Of a DNA stretch of 64,000 nt, positions 49,208-61,509 are shown one piece after another. Each line of letters starts with the position of its first letter. The stretch's first letter is position 1. The translations under genes and the position numbers were made by a program. Below the pieces are notes generated by a model. It made no database searches. It saw only the letters and a list, made by a program, of their open reading frames with translations, and was not told the DNA's origin. Source of the DNA: Gnetum montanum (lineage: Eukaryota; Streptophyta; Gnetopsida; Gnetales; Gnetaceae); NCBI GenBank assembly GCA_015680685.1, contig MNCI01005034.1, positions 112,579-176,578 on the forward strand. The letters are read 5' to 3'.

Positions 49208-52010
49208 ATGGCTCTTGAGTGAGGTCCTCAAGCAATTGAACCATCACAACCAATGGAAAAGAGCATAAGGGAAAAACAAGAATAACAACAAGGAGAATAG
49301 GTAGTAGAAGTGATAGATGCTATGGGACCAGTGAGGAAGGAACCAGAAGTGGAATCTATTTGACAGATTTTCACTGTTGAAACTAGAGAGTCTAGGCAAG
49401 ATGAATCACCTAGACCCAAACCAAACCTAGAAGTGAATCTAATAGAGGCATGTCTGAAAGGGGTTCAACACAAGAGATTCAAAGTATGATTCTTTAAGAG
49501 CCAAACTTTGTACCATTCCTTGAGTTTGTGCTAAAGGAGGTCCAAGCATAGTTGTAGACATTTCTACTTTAGCCCACTATTTTCACCAATGAGAAATTGT
49601 ACCTCAGAGTGATGTATCTCTTTTGGAATTATCATCAAGAAGATGTGATGGTCAAAATTGAGGACACTGCCATCTCTTACTTGGTGGAGGCCATAGTAGA
49701 GGCCTTGAAATTGTCTAAAGTATGGGCAAAGCTTGCAACAATGTCCACCCAAGTAGATGTTAAGGTAGAAAAAGAATGAACACAACAGTGCTATGGATTG
49801 GACAATAAGGAGTATGGTGTCATCACCAAGGTAGAAATAATTTACTTCAAGATTACAGCCTACCATATGACCTCCAAGTATATGACCAAGTAAGATCACC
49901 TCTTTTTACACTCAAGTATGTGCTTCTTTGAATGAAAATTTTGCTATCAACTATCTTAATTAATTTTCCTAAAGATTGAGAAGCAACTTATGGAAAACAA
50001 TAAGGGTAGGAATATGCTCCCTTTTTCAAGTCTTAACAGAAAATTATGCAAAGGGGGAAGGATAGCTCACTATGCTAATGACATTCTCTATAGGACTCTT
50101 GCTACTTCTTGGTAGAAGATGATGAAAGAAAAGATACTAGAAAAGTTCTAGGAGAAAGCACCACTACTACCACCACCTATATGAGGAACATGTGTAGCTA
50201 AAGAGCACCTAAGGTAACTTAGAAAGTAACAGCAACAACAAGCATCTAGAAGTGGTGGCAACTTTTTTACCTATTGTTTGTCCATGAACCATTTGAATAT
50301 GGTTGTTAGAATCATTAGCTAGTCATAAAATAACCTAAGCAACCTATTCTTCTTACAACAAGTCCAAGAGATTGTTCATGCCAATCATGCCATAGGGGAA
50401 GTTGTAATATCCCTATCATTTGAGCAAATTCTTAAAATCTTGGTTAGCTTCTCTATGATCTTGGAAGAAGGGAAAGGTACTACAATCCTAGTCATGCCAC
50501 ACAAGTGCTATGAGATAGCAGGTAAGATGATTCTAGACCAAATTGGAGAGGCTCTAAGGGTTCCCACAATACCAATGCTCAATATTAGTATTATGTAAAA
50601 TATTCAAGTATTTGTAGGAACTAGGAGCAACAGAATGATTATTACATAGCACAAAGAATTGCTAGAATGACTAGTCAAAACCAGGTAACTGATTTTAGAC
50701 ATATTCAATATCTTAGAAGATATTTCAACCACTCAGTCAAAACTGCTACAAATTAGGATTAAGCTCATAGTCAAAGAAGCATTACTTCAAGGTTTATCAC
50801 CATCAATTAATAGTTGGTAGCCAAAGTTACTGAACACAAAATCCTTCTAGCAAATCTAGCCATCTTTCAAATAGGAATGATAAGGGATGAACCTTTTAGA
50901 AAGCTTTAAGGCCAATAGCACATAGTCAAGGAGGAAAAGAAAAAGACCATTTTAAATTCAACATTATCAAATGTAATGGTACATACCACCAATAATGATC
51001 TCATCCATGTGCATCATAATAATAAGAACCTAAACAAGAAAAATCGATGTCTATTTAAGGTAATTAAACAAAAGAAACAAATGTAGAAATATTTTAAGTA
51101 GTAGCTTGAAAAACTCACTAGAGTAAATCAAGATTTTAGGAGGTTGATCATAGAAAATAGAAATCCATCAATAGAGGAGGTATGCATCATTCACTAGAAA
51201 ATAGCTATTAAGGTCACTATTTTGGAAGAATGAGGTCCTAAAATATAAAAAGGTGAAAATTTACTACATGGACTAGACTGGCTTACTCAAGGAGATAACA
51301 AAAAATAAAGTTAGACTAGTAAAGGCAAAAACAAATAATATCCTCTCACAGCTCTAGTAACATGACGATGTGTGGCAATCCATCTTTAATAGGCTAAATG
51401 CATATAATCAAGTAGAATTTCATATGATGAATCTATATAATAAAGAAATAATAGGATATATATTGTTGGCCAACCTTTATTCTGAAAATCTGTTAATGTT
51501 GATTGTAGGGTAGCTAAGATCTAAATTGGAGAAGTAGTTCACTAGCTTCTTCCTCTTTTATAAGGTGGAGTTTAAGCTCCACATGAAAACTAAGTAAAAG
51601 TTGGAGATAGTTAATGTGGATTTTGAGGTTCTCAAGTATAAGAGTGTATATTAATGATCAATCCTAGATAAACTAATAAAGAAAATGCCAAATCAGTAAG
51701 AGTTGAAGAACACAATGCATATGTTTTGACATTGAATGTAAACAATTCATAGCCTTGTTCATGAATATGAAAGAATTATTTGCTAATTTATCTTACCCAT
51801 GGAATGTACCTAAACTATCGAGTCTAGGTGATGTTTCCTAGACTATCAATGATCCTAGGGGTAAAAAATGGAGAACAAAGGCATTATTGAATGAATTCTA
51901 GATAATAGAAGAAGAAGCAGTAGAAGTAGAACAACCATTATTACTAGCATAAACAAGGTAGAAAAAGGGTCCTTTAAAACTATAGGAGCCTCCATCTCCT
52001 TGTATCACCT
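49208..52010 (+). pseudogene. Element D accessory ORF (env position)
   Basis: It starts at ATG 49208 (MALE). A block LFWNYHQEDVMVKIED (49620-49665), then YLVEAIVEALKL, matches LFWNNRQAGSMVKIKN and YLVQAIMQVLGL in F. A Pro/His-rich linker near 50160 and a long Lys/Gln/Glu-rich region follow. It has many stops and several frameshifts, more than F or C, as expected for the older host element. Confidence 0.6.
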
Positions 52011-52233
52011 AAAGCATCCACCGTGGCTCACTTTTGTACCTAACAGCCAATCTAGTTTTTTGTTAAGTGCCTAATTTTATCAAGCTTCAATGAAAGCACT
52101 TAAGTAATTTTGTTGTAATGCAACACTCATATCTTATTAATTCTATTAGTTAGTAAGTAATCCCATACCTCCCCAAATTTTGTAAAAAACTTAGTTTCAC
52201 TCTTGCTCACTTAAGAACAAGTTTTCAATTAGT

Positions 52234-52243
52234 CATGGGGGTA
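52234..52243 (+). other. Element D polypurine tract
   Basis: CATGGGGGTA lies directly before the TGATGAA LTR start, as in H. Confidence 0.75.
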
Positions 52244-53068
52244 TGATGAAAATTGAGTTAATTGACACAACCTCATCAACACATGTTATAATGTATTAAC
52301 ATTGTCTCATATTTTGCCTATATAAATGTATGCATCTGCCACATTAATAGCATCTTTTGATCAGTAGCATAGTCTAACTCTTGTAATTTCATTCTACAAA
52401 TGTTATAATCTTTCTCATTTGAGTGCCTATAGTGTGAATTGAACTAAATGTATATACTTTTAGTTAAAGGCACTATGTACCTAGACACATATGCATGATG
52501 GCAACAAAATCAAGATTGGTTTTCTCCATTGTAACATTTAGGAAAGCTCTTAATTTACTTTCTTGAACTTTACTTTACATGCCCTCTACTCTCATGCAAT
52601 CTAGGAATTAAATATTTTCTTCTATAATAGTGCTTGAGTACTACCATTTTGAAAATAACATATTAATATTTGGTAATCTTCGTAGTGAATACTAGTATGC
52701 CCAACAGTGAACACTTGGTAATCTAGTGACATTAGTATAGGTTTAGGATATATACAGGAAGTGGAAACAAATACTAAATGCTTAGGCTAGTCTAGATTTC
52801 TTTTCTATACTTAGTTTATTCATTTAACAATTTAATATTCTAAATATAGTAATATTTTAAATAATAATAAAATCATCATATGTCTCAATCATACTTAATC
52901 ATACTACTTGAACCAACACAAGTTATGATTAGAAACATAATGATCAATGATCTCATGCTTAGTTATTTAGGGCATCTTACTAGCCCAAATCCATGAAATG
53001 TGGCCAAATTGTGCATGAACACTTATGATCTATATGGTTGATTATAGAGCCTACTCTATTACTCATCA
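52244..53068 (+). repeat. LTR shared by elements D and E (825 bp)
   Basis: TGATGAA to ACTCATCA. A polypurine tract lies immediately to its left and a primer-binding site immediately to its right, so the same LTR is the 3' LTR of D and the 5' LTR of E. A TATA-like ctatataaa occurs near 52318. Confidence 0.82.
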
Positions 53069-53069
53069 T

Positions 53070-53087
53070 TAATACCATTGCCAAGGA
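53070..53087 (+). other. Element E primer-binding site (tRNA-Asp type)
   Basis: TAATACCATTGCCAAGGA matches the tRNA-Asp complement at 11 of 18 positions. All seven differences are transitions. Confidence 0.68.
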
Positions 53088-53204
53088 TTTTATGCACTAG
53101 TATTTTATATAACTAAATCAAACAAAAATCATTGTAGCTCCACAATGACATATCATACAAAAATAATAAAATTTTATTCAAGGCACATTTAATAAACTAA
53201 AAAG

Positions 53205-53357
53205 ATGTCTTCTTCTCATAGGAATGATCTCCCACCTATAGATGAATCCACAAGATTACATGATATGACATCAAGTGTATTTGCTATTCCTTGCACTTCC
53301 TCTATGGATCTTACTACTCCATGTGTTTATTTCATAACTCATGGTTTACTTTTAATG
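53205..53357 (+). pseudogene. Element E gag stub
   Basis: An ATG followed by SSSHR is identical over 18 bases to the start of C gag. After about 50 codons the sequence moves directly into the pre-accessory spacer, so most of gag and all of pol are deleted. Confidence 0.6.
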
Positions 53358-53389
53358 TAAGCATGTTCTTAAATAAGTATTTTCTTGTC

Positions 53390-53660
53390 ATGTCATTGGA
53401 AAGACATGTTACCCATGCCTAAAGCTAGTCCTCTAGTAAGGAAAGGATAATTACTAATTAATTCAATCACAAAAGAAAACTAATTCCTAGGGTACCACTA
53501 AAAAGATAGGTTACCCATGCTTAAAGGTAGGTTACTTCTAGGAATCCCAAAGATCTCTTGGACTAGTTTCATTATGTAATTGAAAAGATATGTTATCCAT
53601 GCCTAAAGGTACTCCTCTAATGGGGTTGGAAAAACATGTTATCCATGCTTGAATGCATAC
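53390..53660 (+). repeat. Repeated 'gacatgttacccatgc' modules
   Basis: Four degenerate copies of 'aaagacatgttacccatgc(c/t)taaaggta' lie at about 53398, 53502, 53583 and 53631. Related copies lie at 9668-9850 (three), 16536-16660 (two, inverted), 32516 and 62798 (inverted). Confidence 0.75.
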
Positions 53661-54397
53661 ATTTAACTAATGGCTAAGTTTCTTAAAAATCTTTAATGTT
53701 TAAGTAATTAATTAATAAAAAATGCTTCCATATCTTCTTTTATTAAGTAGTGATTTTTTATGTGATTTTTGTGGCCTTATGGTTGTAAGTTTAGGATGAG
53801 ATAATGTGATGTCACTAGAAAAATCATAAACTTGGTTTAAAACCTAGATAAAGAGGTGTGATGATCATTTTAATCACATTTGACACAAAGAGCTATTGTA
53901 AACATGATAAAGAATCTCATGTTCCTTTTCCTACAATCCCTTATTATTCCATTATTTATCTCACTACTGCATGTAATTACTTACTTAATGATTTTGTTTA
54001 ATATAGTTTAGCATTCTGAAAAATAATTGTTGTGTGGATATGGCATATATCCTAGACTGATATTCAATTTCCATCATGCCTACGAAAACATTTTGGAATG
54101 GTATATAAGAGCATGAGCCTACTTTGGGGAAGATCCACTCATATAAATTTTGAAATCTACCACCTCCACATAACCAAATCATTCAGTTATAGTTTCAAGT
54201 TAAATTCATTTCTTATTTTTCATTACATCTTCTCATGGACATCAAGTACCAAATTCCTATTTATATTATGAAAGCTCTCAAACATATATGAACTTTGAAT
54301 TAAACCTCATGAATGTTGTTCCCATGTCTAGACCCTCTTTCTAACTCTTAGTGAACACCTACATCACTTCAAAATTCACAAAAAATAAGCTAGAAAT

Positions 54398-54520
54398 ACT
54401 ATATATACATGTGACTATTAGCCGATTTTCTATCATTTAACTTTAATGCATCTTTATCGATGTAGTTGGATACATCAACTCATCCCTGTTGATGTAGTGT
54501 AAAAATGCTATATTTACACA
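54398..54520 (+). promoter_or_regulatory. Promoter-like block before E accessory ORF
   Basis: Two TATA-like runs (about 54398-54407 and 54508-54517) flank TATCGATG and GTTGATG repeats like those in LTR U3. Confidence 0.45.
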
Positions 54521-54559
54521 TAAATTTTAGTTGAGTTTTTGTCATTTACCTTCAAACAG

Positions 54560-56430
54560 ACGAGGTGCTTTTGCATTTTTTACCACCACCATAACTACTA
54601 GTAGTTGAGGACATTGTAGACATCAAGAAAAACCTAAGGCAACTAAGGGAGCAAGAGCAATAATAAGCATCTAGTGGTGTTGAGTCATCTACCTATTGGC
54701 TGATCATGAGTCATCTTAATAAGGTCACAAAGACTATTGGTTGGTTGTTGGATAATATGAAAAACATGTTCTCAATATAAAGAGACCAAGCCAATATTTA
54801 TGCTAACCCTACCATAGGAGAGGCTATAGTATTCGTACTAGCTAAGCATATTCTTGAAATTTCAGGTTATATCATAACTTTATCTATGATGTCATATGAA
54901 GGGAAAGATATCATAGTGGTCATCATGTCAAATAAGGGGCAATAGATGGTAGCAGAGGTGGTGGTAGATAGGATAGGAGAACATTGCTACACCTATGTTG
55001 AACTTTACTACCATGGTAGATATCCAAGTATCTATAAGAACCAAATCTAGGAAAATGATTAGTGCACCACAAGGAGGTGTTGGATAGAATAGCAGAATCT
55101 AAGCAACAGATTCTGGAGATATTTGATATCCTAGAAGGCATATTGGCTTCCTAATCAAAACTATTAAAAATAAGGAAAACACTCATAGTAGTAGAAGCAT
55201 AGCTTTAGGAGGCTACAAACATTAATAAATGGTTGGTAGCTAAGGTTTCAAAACTTAGAGCCCTCTTATCTAATCTAGTTGTCCTTTGACTAGAGCTAAC
55301 ATGGGATGAAGCTTTAAAAAATATTTCAGAAAAATAAAGTAAGGTTGAAAAGGAGAATAAAAGATCATCTAGGACATAGCATTATCTAATGTAATGTTAC
55401 ATAGCATAAATAATTATCTTATTCATGTGCATTTGGAGAATATGAACCTAACCAAAAAAATAATTAATGGTTGCTTAAGGAAGAGAAGCAAAAGAAATAA
55501 ATTAAAGAATACCGTAAGTACTAGTATGAGTAACTTGCTAGAGTAAACCAAGATGTTAGAAGGTTGGTAATTGAAAATTAAAATCTCTTAATGGAGGAGA
55601 TTCACACCATCAAACAAAAGTTAGCTATTAAGATTGTCCCATGGAAGAATGAGGCCCTAAATTATAAAAAGATGAAAAATCATTACAAGGATCAAATGGG
55701 TATGCTAAAAGAGATAAATAAAAAGGAGATGCAACTAGCTAAGATAAAGATGAATGATGCCCTCTAGTAACTCTAGCAACAAGGAGATGCATGGCAACCC
55801 ATCTTTGATGGGATGAACATATATAATCAAGCAAAGATTTACATGAAGAAGTTATAGATAGAAGAGATGATAGATTATATAGAGCTCACCAACCTTAGTC
55901 ATGCAAACTTGGCAATGTTAACTGTTGGATGGTCATGGTCAAAGTTGAAAAAAAAAAGGTGGCCACCTCATACCTCTTATATAAGACTATGTTCAAGCTC
56001 CACAAGTAAAAGCTAGAGGTGGCACATGTGGAGCTTGAGCTTCTCAAGATGAAGTTTGAATATTAATGATATGTTATAGAGAACCTAACTAGGAGGATAA
56101 TAGACCATTAGAAGTTGTAAAACATCATCTAAGTGTTTAACATCAAATGTAAGCAATTTGCAACCTAGTTCATTAACATGAAGGAATTATTCCTTGCTTT
56201 GCCTTAACCTTGGGATGTTTCAACAATATCAAATCTAGGCAACATTACCTAGAACATCAATGAATCAAGAAGGAGATAAAGATGAAGAAATTATTAGATG
56301 TCTTTCAACTTTCAAAAGTAGTAGCAACAATAGCAAGGCAACCAAGACTGCTAACAAAACTAAGGTAGGAGGAGCAATTACTAAAACTGTAGAAGCCATC
56401 ACCTTCTAATACCATCTAGAGCATCTGTCT
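54560..56430 (+). pseudogene. Element E accessory ORF, C-terminal part
   Basis: It aligns with D from about 50150 onward (the His/Pro-rich 'caccaccata' linker, then 'aagcatctag' and the Lys/Glu-rich coiled-coil region). The N-terminal conserved block is absent. It carries many stops. Confidence 0.55.
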
Positions 56431-56643
56431 TAGGTCAATATTTGTACATAATGACCAATTTAAATTTTGTAATGTGTCAAAATTTTGTTGAGTCTAATTG
56501 TAAGCAACGAAATAATTTTATTGTAGTGTGGCACTAATGTCTTAGTTAGTCAACTATTCAATCTCATATTTTTCCAATTTTATAATCAACTCAATTCTAC
56601 TTTTGTTTACTTAAAAATGAGTTTTTAGTTAATCAAAGAGGTA

Positions 56644-57435
56644 TGATGAATAATAAAATTAGTGAGTCACATTGACAATAATGCATTGATGCATCAACAT
56701 ATATATGTTGATGTAGTCTTTGTCTATGCCTACAGAAATGCATGCATCGAGTGCATTTATAGCACTATTTGGTCATTTCCTTAGCCAAAATTTTGTAGTT
56801 TCACATCACAGAAGTTAGAATTTTTCTCCAATGAGGGCCCACATCATGGACCAAAAAAGTTGTAGAGAGTTTTATTTAAGTGCATTATGTACCTGAGCAC
56901 ATGCATGATGATAATAAAATCGAGATTTATTTCATTTATTATAATACTTAAACAAAAAATTTGATTTATTTTCTTACTCTTTACTATTAACATTTATTTA
57001 CTTTCCCATGCTATTAGTTCAAAAATTTATTATTCAACATTTAAGTAAATATGCATGAGCATGACCACTTCAAGCATACTATACTAGTGTTTGGTAATCC
57101 CACCAGTGAGCACTTGGTAACGTAGTAATGTTAGTACATGTTCAAGATGTGTACAGAAAGTTGGGAATAGTTGCCATATGATAAGCTTAGTTTAGACTAC
57201 TCCTTCATATTTAGATTAATTATTTTAATATATTAATACTTTAATATTTTAAAAATTAATAAACACCATGATGTATCTTAGTTACACTTAACCATACTAA
57301 GTGAACTAACACAAGTGTGATTGAGAAGACGATGATTAACATCTGGTACTTAAGGTATCTAAGAAATCCATCTAGTCCTATGTCCACAGAATTTGATTGG
57401 ATCATGCATGAATGCTAGTGATTCATATGGTTAGT
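56644..57435 (+). repeat. Element E 3' LTR, interrupted
   Basis: It starts TGATGAA after a decayed polypurine tract (aaagaggta) and is lost at 57435 within the 'cgtatggttgagtg'-like 3' part, where element F begins. The remainder should lie beyond the window. Confidence 0.75.
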
Positions 57436-58356
57436 TGACGAGCAGTGAAGGTACCCCTATGCCCAACCATATGAATCGCGAAGCATTCAGATGCGATCCA
57501 GTCGAATTCTGTAGACTCTATAGTTTCCTATACACTAGTTTTCTAGGAAGTGAACCTTGCCCTAATGGTCATTCATTGTCTTCCCAATTACACTTGTGAT
57601 GCACATGGTATGGTTAAGTGTAATCAGGGCATATGATTTTTATTGTTTTGTGTGTTATGTTCTTTGGTACTTGAAGTAAAGAGATGAAGTAATTTAACAA
57701 CTAATTTAGTTCAACTAACTAACTAATCTCTAACTAGTCCTAACATAAGCATTTGATCCCACTTTCCATACACATCCTGAACCCACATATCCACTGCTGG
57801 GTCACCAAGCACTATGCTACTGGGCACACCAAGCAATAACGCCATTGAGATTACCAAGTGAATACATGTTTATGCTTGAAGCAGTCATACTTATGTACTT
57901 AATCTATTTAGCTTAATTAATTAACTAATCACTTAAACTATTAATTTAGCTTAATTAATTACATATTTAATGAAAACAATGAATGCATAAATAAATCATT
58001 AATGTATTCTAGCTACTACAAGGTTTGATCAAAAAGCTCATCTTTATTTCCATACACACTAGAGTGGTTTAGGTACAATAGTGCTCAAATAAAGATTCAT
58101 AAACTTTCTGACTCCTGCTATGGGCACTCAAAGAAATATTCTAACTTTCAAATGAACAAGCTACAAGAGCTTTGCTACTACTATGACTTAATTTTCATCC
58201 ATAAACATGGTTATGAGCTCGTATTTATAGTTTTTGCTACAAGACTGCATTGACAGGGCCCCATAGATGTAGCAAACTCTCTGTCAATGGGGCAACACCA
58301 TGTAAATGGGGCCTTGTCAATGGGGGCCCATCAATGCGACACTTTGATGCTCATCA
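57436..58356 (-). repeat. Element F 3' LTR (921 bp)
   Basis: TGACGAG to CTCATCA in plus view, with a TATA-like ctataaata (minus) at about 58225. The U3 has 'gtcaatgggg' repeats (58265-58340). Polypurine tract CATGGGGGTA (minus) lies at 58357-58366. Confidence 0.88.
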
Positions 58357-58599
58357 TACCCCCATGATAGAATGAAAACTCATCCTTGAGTTCCCTTACA
58401 AAATTGAAAGGGTATGGGATTATTGATTGACTCTTAACAAAATAAACTAACTTGAAAAGCTTGAGTGCCTAAGTGTTCAAATCAACAAATTACAAAAATT
58501 ATGGTATTCATGACACAAAATTGAACACCATGACATGACTACAAAAAATTGGATAGTAAATCCTCTGATGGCATGAAGATGGTGGAGAAGATTAGAGAG

Positions 58600-61506
58600 T
58601 CCTAGGTGATGAAGGCTCCTAAGGTTTTGAAGGACCTTAGGAGCTGTAGAACCTATTGCAGCTACAACCTCTGATCTTAGGAGTCTTCATCGCCTAGGAC
58701 CACACATGTGGTAGTTGAGGTGGTTGTGGCTATCCTATTGCAGTTGCAACCTCTGGTGGAAGGTAAAAGACATCTAGTAATGCCTTCATCTTCTCTTCCT
58801 TACTCTGGGGATCATTTGTAGTCCACGTGGCATCACCAATGTGGGTTGGAATGGGGACATCCCATGGACATGGCATTACCAAAAACATCTCCTTCACATT
58901 AAGAAACTAGGTAGCAAACTATTTGTATTCAATATCGAACACCCTAATTACATTCTATAGCTTCTAGTAGTCATTCATTCTCTTGGCTAGGTTCTCGATA
59001 GTTGATCATTGATCAATGAATCATGCCTTGAGAACTTCAAGTTCAGTGTTTGCCACTGCAAGCTTTTACTTGGTGCCTTTATGATGCTTGAACTCAACCT
59101 CGTACAACAAGTACGAGCTAGCCACCTATTTCTTGAGTTCTGACCATAGCTGTCTGGTACTCAACATGGCTAGATTTGCATAACAGAGATTGGTAAGCTC
59201 CATGTGTTTCATCATCTTTTCAATTTGCAACTCCTTCATGAAAATTTCCACTTTTTTGCAGGCATCTATCCCATCAACAATGGGTTGCCATAATTTTTTT
59301 CCTTGTTGGAGTTATCAAAGGGTTTCATTCACTTTTACCTTCATTAATTGGATGTGTTTTTCATTTACTTCCTTTTGTAGACTAACCTATCTTCTATAAT
59401 GATCCTTGAATTTATCAAATTTGAGAGCCTTCGATTTCCAGGCAGCTACCTTGATTGTAGTTTTTTGGCAAAGGGCACAGACCTCCTCCATAGAGAGATT
59501 TTTGTTTTCTACTACCAATGTCTTGAGTTCTGTGTTTTCTCTAGCTAGTTGCTCCTTCTATTAATGGATAAAGTTTGTTAATTATTGTTTGTGCACATCA
59601 ACATTCTGCAAGCAATGGTTCTTTGCAGTCAACTATACATTCTCCTAGCAGGTCTAATCCAAGGCCTTCTAAATCTTATGTTATGTGGCCTCTACCAAGG
59701 ATCGGTAAAACACCATTGTCTCCATTACATCCTCAACCCCTTTTAGTTTAGTGTGAAGCTATTGCATAGCTTCATCTCTCATCAATGCTAGGTGGAGGAA
59801 TGCAAGGTTAGTAATCTGGGCTCTTAATTTGGCAACTTTAGCAACCAAGCATTCATTTATTTCCTTGGCTATTTCAAGTTGCCCTTCCAACATGATGTTC
59901 TTACCACTTGCCTCAAGTAGCTTCGACTAGGTTGCAGTAATATTGTTCAGAATATCAAAGACATCCAAAAGAGATTACCTGCTTTCCACCAATCAATCTA
60001 GCAGTTCTTCATGTTATGCTATGTTTATTCTACCACTTGTGGTTCCTACAAATATCTACACATCCTTGAGTGCAGTGACGTCTGGTACTAATTTCACAGG
60101 CGCATTGAGCGTTTTGACAATACGATCAACAACCACTTCTATTGCAATCTCCTACCCTTGGTGCTACATCGCCAAAACCATTACCCCCTCACCTTTCTCC
60201 TAGTGCACCACAAAGGTTACATCATTCCCAGAGATTTCTAGAAGTGACTATTGTTCTACAAGAAATACTGTGACCTCTTTGGCACTTGGATTTAATCTTG
60301 TACGAAATTGCATTCTTTGGGCTGAGAAAATGGATCCACCTCCACCCATCAAGCTAATTTTTCAAGCCACTTCATTTAGTTGACTCATTGTAGGTCCATA
60401 TATGGATGGGTCCCTGCCACCCATGCCTGCTTGTTGCTCTTGTTCACTCAAGAGCCATTCTCAGTATTCATGCAACCATTGGGCTATTGCAGCTATGTCT
60501 AGCACAATTGTTTGAGTGGTAAGTGGAGGTGGTGATTGCTGCTCCTCTTCTTGGATAGTGGTTGCAAGAATCTTGTCTTTCATCATTTTCACCTAGTTGG
60601 TGGTCAAAACATGCTTGACAACATCATTAGTGTAACAGACTATTCCTCCCCTCCAACAAAGCTTCTTGATGAGGCATGGAAAGGGGAGTGCCTTCCTTCC
60701 ACATTCATTTTCTTTAAACTGGTTCTCCATCTCTAAATAAATCAATTGCAGAAGGTTGATAGGGAATCTCCCACTCAAAGCGATGCATACTTGGGTAGAG
60801 AAGGTAGTGATTTTGCTTGGACTCACTATGGGATTGAGGTGAAAGGTTACAATCTTATAGTAGATTCTTTCTATTGGTATGAGCACACCAAACTCCTTGC
60901 AGTTGATGCCATAGCACCATTACACCCATTCTTTCTTAATGTTGGGATCTGCATGCATTAGGATCTCAACAAGACTTGCTCCTATTTCTAGCAACCCAAG
61001 CACTTGCATAATGGCTTGCACTAAGTAGAACACTAAGATGTTCTTGATTTTGACCATTGAACCAGCCTGCCTATTGTTCCAAAACAAAAATGCCTCTCCC
61101 ATGTACCAATCCTTGATGGAAGTGATGATTGGCCACACGGAAGACATCTTCAATTGGTCCTACACTTCTTTTGATGCATGCTCTAGGAAAGGGCCAAAGT
61201 TTAACTCCTAGAGCATCATTTTTTGGACCTCCCTTGATCTAATTTAATTCAAGAAAGATTTTTTCAAAGTCACCTTGAGATTTGCTACTTGTGCTATTGC
61301 TTTTTTCAATGGGAGTGTTTTGTTGTTACTGTTAGTTTGGGAATCTATTGAATAGACTCCACCTTGGCCTTTTCCCTAAGAGGACCTATGGCATGGATTG
61401 CAAGTGGTTCTTCTTAGGCCTATTTTTGTCCCCTTCCCATTCTAGGCTATCTCTCTTTTGGTTGAGATGATCATACTTCTTGCGTGTGCTTTCCTTTTGG
61501 TGCCAT
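58600..61506 (-). pseudogene. Element F accessory ORF, best-preserved copy
   Basis: ATG at 61506 (MAPKGKHT) is followed by a frame change near 61330. From about 61153 down to about 58620 I could follow a single frame through sampled points (61153, 60886, 60592-60450, 59239, 58837), broken only by stop codons. Order: LFWNNRQAG and SMVKIKN (about 61080); conserved core HLNPIVSPSKI, RFPINLLQLIYLEM, LPFPCLIKKLC (60593-60886); EEEQQSPPPL linker (about 60540); YGPTMSQLNE; a long region rich in Lys, Glu, Leu and Ala that looks coiled-coil (about 59930-59000; contains KEQLARENTELKTLVVEN); C-terminal IGDATWTTNDPQSKEEKMK (about 58840-58780). I see no signal peptide or membrane segment. It resembles plant transposon-associated proteins; its role is unknown. 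It lies where Athila elements carry an env-like ORF. Confidence 0.72.
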
Positions 61507-61509
61507 CTA

